In this document: positions 44,882-49,688 of the stretch, piece by piece
How positions within the stretch are numbered: the stretch's first letter is position 1
Layout: every line of letters begins with the position of its first letter
The notes under the pieces: model-generated
What the model was told of the DNA's origin: nothing
The model's input: only the letters and a program-made list of their open reading frames with translations
Database searches by the model: none
Source of the DNA: Methylovulum sp.
GTDB lineage: Bacteria; Pseudomonadota; Gammaproteobacteria; Methylococcales; Methylomonadaceae
Assembly: GCA_030653435.1 (NCBI GenBank)
Contig: JAURZI010000077.1
Coordinates: 1-49,688, forward strand
Direction of reading: 5' to 3'
DNA length: 49,688 bases
Program-made: the position numbers and the translations under genes

Positions 44882-45639
44882 TGGCACTGATACGCTTTGA
44901 CGTTGTGACATTATTTCCGGAAATGGTTACAGCGGCGGCCAGCTATGGTGTTACGGGCAGGGCTTTGGAGCGGGATATCGCAGCTCTGGCAGTATGGAAC
45001 CCTAGGGATTACACCAACGATAAACACAAATCCGTTGACGACCGTCCTTACGGCGGCGGCCCCGGAATGGTAATGAAATACCAGCCCTTGCACGACGCAG
45101 TAGTTGACGCTAAAAAGATAAATGTCGAAACCAGGAAAGTTATTTATCTAAGCCCTCAAGGCAAACCGATTACCCAACATTTACTGTCGGAAGCATGCCA
45201 GATTTCGCAATTGATACTTATTGCGGGACGCTATGAAGGGATAGATGAACGTTTCATTGATCTGGATTGTAATGACGAGTGGTCGATTGGTGATTATGTT
45301 ATTAGCGGTGGTGAGCTTGCGGCATTGATAGTCATTGACGCAATAACCCGTTTACTACCCGGCGTGTTGGGCGACGCCGAGTCTGCTGAACAAGACTCCC
45401 ATGCAGACGGCTTGCTGGATTATCCCCACTTTACCAGGCCTGAACTGCTTGAAGGGCGCCCAGCACCCAATGTCTTGTTAGGTGGTAACCATGCCGATAT
45501 AGCACGCTGGCGCATGAAACAAGCTTTGGGGAGAACGTGGCAAAGACGCCCGGATTTATTAAAAAAAAAGAACTTAAATACAGAACAGGAAAGTCTGTTG
45601 AAAGAATTTATAGTGGAATTGAATCAATTTAAGGTGTAG
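44881..45639 (+). CDS. trmD: tRNA (guanine-37-N1)-methyltransferase TrmD
   Basis: 252 residues with the trefoil-knot SPOUT fold. Motifs are [64 protein letters not shown] and [20 protein letters not shown]. It methylates G37 of tRNAs to prevent frameshifts. One-base overlap with rimM (TAATG); 2 nt before rplS. Confidence 0.98.
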   Translation: MALIRFDVVTLFPEMVTAAASYGVTGRALERDIAALAVWNPRDYTNDKHKSVDDRPYGGGPGMVMKYQPLHDAVVDAKKINVETRKVIYLSPQGKPITQHLLSEACQISQLILIAGRYEGIDERFIDLDCNDEWSIGDYVISGGELAALIVIDAITRLLPGVLGDAESAEQDSHADGLLDYPHFTRPELLEGRPAPNVLLGGNHADIARWRMKQALGRTWQRRPDLLKKKNLNTEQESLLKEFIVELNQFKV

Positions 45640-45641
45640 CA

Positions 45642-45983
45642 ATGAGCAATATTATCGATGTATTGGAAGCACAACAGCTAAAACAAATTCCTGAATTTAA
45701 TTCAGGCGACACAGTTGTTGTGCAAGTTAAAGTAAAAGAAGGCGAACGCGAAAGAATCCAGGCCTTTGAAGGCATTGTTATCGCCAAGCGTAACCGTGGA
45801 TTAAACTCAGCATTCACGGTCAGAAAAATTTCTCACGGCACCGGTGTTGAACGCGTTTTTCAAACGCACAGCCCTATGATTAGCGAGATCACCGTTAAAC
45901 GTCGCGGTGATGTGCGTCGTGCCAAACTGTATTATCTACGTGACTTGACTGGTAAAGCAGCCCGTATTAAAGAAAAACTTTAA
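45642..45983 (+). CDS. rplS: Large-subunit ribosomal protein bL19
   Basis: 113 residues. [40 protein letters not shown] and [20 protein letters not shown] are typical. AAGG is upstream of the ATG. Last gene of the operon; a strong terminator follows 22 nt later. Confidence 0.98.
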   Translation: MSNIIDVLEAQQLKQIPEFNSGDTVVVQVKVKEGERERIQAFEGIVIAKRNRGLNSAFTVRKISHGTGVERVFQTHSPMISEITVKRRGDVRRAKLYYLRDLTGKAARIKEKL

Positions 45984-46004
45984 ACTTTTTGCTTTCTAAC
46001 ACAT

Positions 46005-46033
46005 AAAAAAGGCAACTCCATGTTGCCTTTTTT
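46005..46033. terminator. Bidirectional rho-independent terminator
   Basis: AAAAAAGGCAAC-TCCAT-GTTGCCTTTTTT, a perfect stem with T-runs on both strands. It ends the rpsP-rplS transcript on the plus strand and the MFS gene on the minus strand (stop at 46064). Confidence 0.95.
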
Positions 46034-46063
46034 ATGTCTACGAGAAAACCGACCACTCCGGGT

Positions 46064-47695
46064 TCAGTAAAAAAACTTGCTGACATTAATCAAAGTATTG
46101 TACATCCCCCAAGCTAGCGGGATAACAACAATTGACCAAGCCAGCAAAACCACTACCGGCTTAGTCGGCTGGGTTATCCCACTTTGCTGCCCTGCCATCA
46201 GTTCTGTTGCGTAGATCTGCGCCTCATCTTCGCCCATTTCATCCGTCATAAACCATTTTTCGGCAACAGGCTGGATCAGCAGATTACACAACAAACCCAT
46301 AACCAGCATACCTGCTAAAATCAACATGGTCTGGTTATAGACCTGTTCCCGCGGGATGCCCAAGGCCAGCTGATATTCACGCATATAATTGACAATCACC
46401 GGGCCCATAATTCCTGCCGTAGCCCAAGCGGTCAACAAGCGACCATGAATGGCGCCAACCATTTGTGTGCCGAACAAGTCGGCCAGATAAGCCGGCACCG
46501 TAGCAAAGCCGCCGCCATACATGCTCAAGATAATACAGAATGCACCGACAAACAACAGCTTGTTACCAGCATTTGCGCTACCTGGAATACTGATGAACAA
46601 CAAACAACCAAGCACAAAAAAGACAATAAACGTCAGCTTTCTGCCCAATTTATCAGACCAGCTTGCCCAAAAAAATCGACCGCCAATATTAAACAAACTC
46701 AATAGCGCAGTAAATCCGGCGGCTACGGTCGCTATGGCCGCAAGCTCGGCTTTGTCGAGTTCCCCATAAGTCTTGGCGACACCGATCAACCGCCCGCCGA
46801 AAACCTCTTGCAACATCGGTGATGACATGCCGATCACCCCGATGCCGGCACTGACATTCATGCACAACACCCCCCACAACAACCAGAATTGCTTAATCCT
46901 AAAGACATGTTTCACATGGATATGACGCAAGGTAATCATTCGTTTGCCGACATGTGCATCCATAGGAACCCAGCCTTTAGGCTTCCAATCGCTGGCGGGG
47001 ATACGATAGCTTAAAGCGCCTGACAACATAAACACAAAGTAAATCAGTGCCATCACAATGAATGTCTGCATCACGCCTACATCAGTTGGCGTCGCAAAAG
47101 CCTTCATCAACAGAGTCGCCAAAGGCGATCCAATCATCGCACCACCGCCAAACCCCATAATCGCCATGCCGGTTGCCATGCCGCGACGATCCGGGAACCA
47201 TTTAATCAACGTGGAAACCGGGGAAATATAGCCTAAGCCCAAGCCAATACCGCCAATTACACCTGAACCTAGCAACATCATCCAGAACTGATGCAAATAG
47301 ATGCCCAACGCCGAAAACAACATACCGCCACACCAGCAAAATGTGCTGACCACAGCAGCCTTCCGTGGACCGACCTGCTCAAGCCAACCGCCCCAAAGCG
47401 CGGCCGACGAACCCAGGAAAACAAAAAACAGCGTGTACATCCAACCTAAAGTGGAGATTCTCCAATCGCAAGTAGTGACGAACAATTCCTGAAAAAAGCC
47501 GACCTCGGAGCCGCACGCAATGCTTTCTTTTATGCCTAGCGCTTTAGATAACGGCAGCCAGAAAACCGAAAAGCCATAAGCCATGCCGATACACAAATGA
47601 ATGGCCAATGCGGCAGGTGGCACTAGCCAGCGATTAAAACCGGAACCGGCGATGCTACGTTCTTTGGCTAAAAAATGAAGTGCAAGCTTATCCAT
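46064..47695 (-). CDS. OFA-family MFS transporter (oxalate/formate antiporter-like)
   Basis: About 543 residues with 12 or more helices. MFS signatures are GSGVIGGIGLGLGYISPVST, IKWFPDRRGMATGMAIMGFG and the second-half ASWSDKLGRKLTF. Two loops are longer than usual: one after the first helix with two Cys (ACGSEVGFFQELFVTTCDW), and one in the middle (WKPKGWVPMDAHVGKRMIT). The substrate is likely a small carboxylate but is not shown by the sequence. Start choice is uncertain: ATG at 47695 or 47707, with the frame open to 47758. Confidence 0.85.
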   Translation of the reverse strand: MDKLALHFLAKERSIAGSGFNRWLVPPAALAIHLCIGMAYGFSVFWLPLSKALGIKESIACGSEVGFFQELFVTTCDWRISTLGWMYTLFFVFLGSSAALWGGWLEQVGPRKAAVVSTFCWCGGMLFSALGIYLHQFWMMLLGSGVIGGIGLGLGYISPVSTLIKWFPDRRGMATGMAIMGFGGGAMIGSPLATLLMKAFATPTDVGVMQTFIVMALIYFVFMLSGALSYRIPASDWKPKGWVPMDAHVGKRMITLRHIHVKHVFRIKQFWLLWGVLCMNVSAGIGVIGMSSPMLQEVFGGRLIGVAKTYGELDKAELAAIATVAAGFTALLSLFNIGGRFFWASWSDKLGRKLTFIVFFVLGCLLFISIPGSANAGNKLLFVGAFCIILSMYGGGFATVPAYLADLFGTQMVGAIHGRLLTAWATAGIMGPVIVNYMREYQLALGIPREQVYNQTMLILAGMLVMGLLCNLLIQPVAEKWFMTDEMGEDEAQIYATELMAGQQSGITQPTKPVVVLLAWSIVVIPLAWGMYNTLINVSKFFY

Positions 47696-47823
47696 AATGA
47701 GTGCCATGATACGGTCAAACAAGGCCAAACTGTTGTTCAAACCCAACCATGAATACAAACCTGTTGGGCTCTTTTGAGGACGACACCATACTGCGTATTA
47801 AACTAAGCATGATGCCCGCACAA

Positions 47824-48711
47824 TTAAATTTTATGTGCTTTGATTAATTTCTTCAAATGCGCCAAGAAATCATCTTTTAACTCTTTGTGCATTAAGCCAT
47901 ATTCTACAGTCGCTATTAAAAAGCCAAGCTTGGAACCGCAATCATATCGTCTACCCTCGAATTCGTACGCCAATACTTGCTCATCCCGCATTAATTCGGC
48001 AATAGCATCCGTCAACTGAATTTCACCGCCCGCACCCCTGCCTGTTTTTTTAATCTTGTCAAAAATGGCGGGACTCAAAATATACCGGCCCACCACCGCC
48101 AAATTTGAAGGCGCATCTTCAGGTTTCGGTTTTTCGACAATCATCTCCACCGGAGCCGATGCGCCGGAAAACGCGCCAGTTTTCACAATACCGTAACTGC
48201 CGCTATCCACAGGGTTAATTCTTTCCACACCAAGTATGGAGCTATGCGTTTGCTCGTATAGCTTCACCATTTGCGCCATGCAGCCTCGACCGACATCTTC
48301 AATCAAATCATCCGCCAATATGACCGCAAAAGGCTCATCACCAATCACTGGCCGGGCGCAATAAACAGCATGCCCAAGACCTAATGCTTCAGCCTGGCGT
48401 ATAAAAATGCAAGACACATGGGGAGGCACAATATCCCGTATCAGATTGAGCGTCTCCACTTTATTTTTTGCTTCCAGCTCCTTTTCCAATTCGTAGGCTT
48501 TGTCGAAATGGTCAGTGATAGCGTTTTTGCTGCGTCCGGTAATAAAAACCATCGTATCAATACCAGCCGCCACCGCTTCTTCTACCGCATATTGAATCAA
48601 GGGCTTATCCACAATGGGCAACATTTCTTTCGGACTGGCTTTGGTGGCGGGCAAAAAACGTGTCCCTAAACCGGCAACCGGAAAAACTGCCTTGGTAATT
48701 ATCTTACTCAT
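47824..48711 (-). CDS. galU: UTP-glucose-1-phosphate uridylyltransferase GalU
   Basis: 295 residues from the ATG at 48711 (AAGGAAAGG upstream). The nucleotide-binding start is KAVFPVAGLGTRFLPATKAS with PKEMLPIVDKPLIQYAVEEA. Other blocks are QAEALGLGHAVYCARP, ILADDLIEDVG, VEKPKPEDAPSNLAVVGRYI and GGEIQLTDAI. It makes UDP-glucose for envelope polysaccharides. A longer frame to 48798 is unlikely. Confidence 0.96.
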   Translation of the reverse strand: MSKIITKAVFPVAGLGTRFLPATKASPKEMLPIVDKPLIQYAVEEAVAAGIDTMVFITGRSKNAITDHFDKAYELEKELEAKNKVETLNLIRDIVPPHVSCIFIRQAEALGLGHAVYCARPVIGDEPFAVILADDLIEDVGRGCMAQMVKLYEQTHSSILGVERINPVDSGSYGIVKTGAFSGASAPVEMIVEKPKPEDAPSNLAVVGRYILSPAIFDKIKKTGRGAGGEIQLTDAIAELMRDEQVLAYEFEGRRYDCGSKLGFLIATVEYGLMHKELKDDFLAHLKKLIKAHKI

Positions 48712-48952
48712 TAACCTTTCCTTATCACTAAATACTAAAAAGACCACGCCGCACAGCAGCGTAGCCGAGGGGGGCTTAAACACACGCGAACAGCACAACG
48801 TTTACTACCGATATTATACTGCACACCAGCATGGATACAGAAAAATGAAAAACCTTGGCAAACGAGGCTCATATCCTTCATTACCTAGTATTGATATAAA
48901 AATACAGCAAAAATTGCTATCATAACAAACAGCAACAAACCGGAGTCAGCAG

Positions 48953-49387
48953 ATGGCGCTCGCACAAGAAGACCTTATCCAAATTCAAAAACTTATCGAC
49001 CAAAGCCTTGCCGCACGCCCAGAAGCGGCTTATGCCAATGTGCGCTACGAACTGGATATACGCGAACGCATCATCCGCGTCGAGGAAGAGCTTAAACATC
49101 AGCGCGAGCTGATACAACAAGGGTTTGACCTAAGCAACAAACGCTTTGAGCAAGTTGATAAACGCTTTGAAGAAATGCGTATAAACAGTGATAAACGTTT
49201 CGAGCAGGTCGACAAGCGCCTTGAAGACATGCGTATCAACAGTGATAAGCGTTTTGAACAAGTTGACAAACACCTTGAACAACTGGAAAAACATCTGGCG
49301 CTTATCAGCAACCGCATGGACCGCTTTATGTTCTGGTCATTGGGCTTAACCATTTCAGCTGTCATCACGATTATCAAATTAACCTGA
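48953..49387 (+). CDS. Coiled-coil protein with C-terminal membrane anchor, copy 1
   Basis: 144 residues. A helical N-terminal region (EDLIQIQKLIDQSLAARPEA, IRVEEELKHQRELIQQGFDL) leads to 18-residue repeats, NKRFEQVDKRFEEMRINS and SDKRFEQVDKRLEDMRIN plus a third partial one. One terminal transmembrane helix follows (FMFWSLGLTISAVITIIKL). The pattern recalls DUF1640/CCDC90-like and Bdr-like proteins; the function is unknown. GGAG lies seven bases before the ATG. It is the first of two tandem copies. Confidence 0.8.
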   Translation: MALAQEDLIQIQKLIDQSLAARPEAAYANVRYELDIRERIIRVEEELKHQRELIQQGFDLSNKRFEQVDKRFEEMRINSDKRFEQVDKRLEDMRINSDKRFEQVDKHLEQLEKHLALISNRMDRFMFWSLGLTISAVITIIKLT

Positions 49388-49438
49388 GGCAAGAGACCCA
49401 GGCACACATAGCAAACAGCAATAAACCGGAGTCAGCAG

Positions 49439-49688
49439 ATGGCGCTCGCACAAGAAGACCTTATCCAAATTCAAAAGCTTATCGACCAAAGCCTTGCCGC
49501 ACGTCCCGAAGCGGCTTATGCCAATGTGCGTTACGAACTGGATATACGCGAACGCATCATCCGCGTCGAGGAAGAGCTTAAACATCAGCGGGAACTGATA
49601 CAGCAAGGCTTTGACCTGACCAACAAACGTTTTGAAGAAATGCTGGTAAACAGCAATAAGCGCTTTGAACAAGTTGATAAACGTTTTG
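49439..49688 (+). CDS. Coiled-coil protein, copy 2, truncated by the window edge
   Basis: The first about 57 residues are nearly identical to copy 1, including start context and Shine-Dalgarno. It then differs: NKRFEEMLVNSNKRFEQVDK, lacking one RFEQVDK unit. The 3' end lies outside the window. The paralogue pair is likely still being reshaped by repeat slippage. Confidence 0.8.
   Translation, partial: MALAQEDLIQIQKLIDQSLAARPEAAYANVRYELDIRERIIRVEEELKHQRELIQQGFDLTNKRFEEMLVNSNKRFEQVDKRF

Larger units (their letters stand above)
48926..49688 (+). repeat. Tandem duplication of the coiled-coil gene with its leader
   Basis: The segment starting CAAACAGCAACAAACCGGAG at 48926 recurs at 49412, offset 486 bp. 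It includes the ribosome-binding site and about the first 200 nt of coding sequence with very few changes. The copies diverge in the number of RFEQVDK-type units. The second copy runs off the window. Confidence 0.9.

Overview
The window is about 49.7 kb of a gammaproteobacterial chromosome. The conserved blocks (nlpD-rpoS, a full ccm cytochrome c maturation set, hypABCDEF, ffh-rpsP-rimM-trmD-rplS with a CcsA-like gene upstream, galU) are typical of that class. The mixture with a two-partner secretion adhesin, HD-GYP signalling and hydrogenase maturation resembles type I methanotrophs (Methylococcales). That lineage call is inference: no methane-oxidation gene lies here. No tRNA, rRNA, CRISPR array, intact insertion sequence or prophage was seen.

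Layout. 1-5.9 kb: the tail of an unidentified gene, mobB, a small membrane DnaJ protein, nlpD-rpoS, a SAM methyltransferase, and a GNAT/nitrilase-superfamily pair joined by an ATGA overlap. 6-18.7 kb is a surface and signalling region. It holds a large filamentous-haemagglutinin-type exoprotein (TpsA) with four long internal repeats, a secreted double-FecR protein, and the TpsB outer-membrane transporter. A cyclic-nucleotide-binding protein, a GAF/HD-GYP protein and a secreted DNRLRE/collagen-like/BclA-like protein follow. 19.2-26.5 kb: hypA-B-C-D, an inserted prohibitin-type SPFH gene, then hypE-F, all on the minus strand, with small palindromic elements in several gaps.

26.7-38.8 kb, minus strand, in order of transcription: rlmB, ccmA, ccmB, a ferritin-like putative diiron protein, ccmC, ccmD, ccmE, a stretch of degraded transposase and palindromes, a YebC/YeeN gene, ccmF, an NYN-LOTUS putative RNase, ccmG, ccmH, ccmI, slyX and a DUF523/DUF1722 gene. 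Most junctions are TAATG or ATGA overlaps, so this is probably one or two long transcripts. 39-42.3 kb: rnr and a CcsA/YpjD-like gene. 42.6-46 kb, plus strand: ffh, rpsP, rimM, trmD, rplS, closed by a good bidirectional terminator. 46-49.7 kb: an OFA-type MFS transporter, galU, and two tandem copies of a coiled-coil membrane protein gene, the second cut by the window edge.

The least ordinary content is the set of non-ccm genes inside the ccm operon (ferritin-like diiron, NYN-LOTUS, YeeN), the adhesin/FecR/TpsB/HD-GYP/collagen region, and the repeat-driven variability in the collagen gene, the ccmE tail and the right-edge coiled-coil genes.
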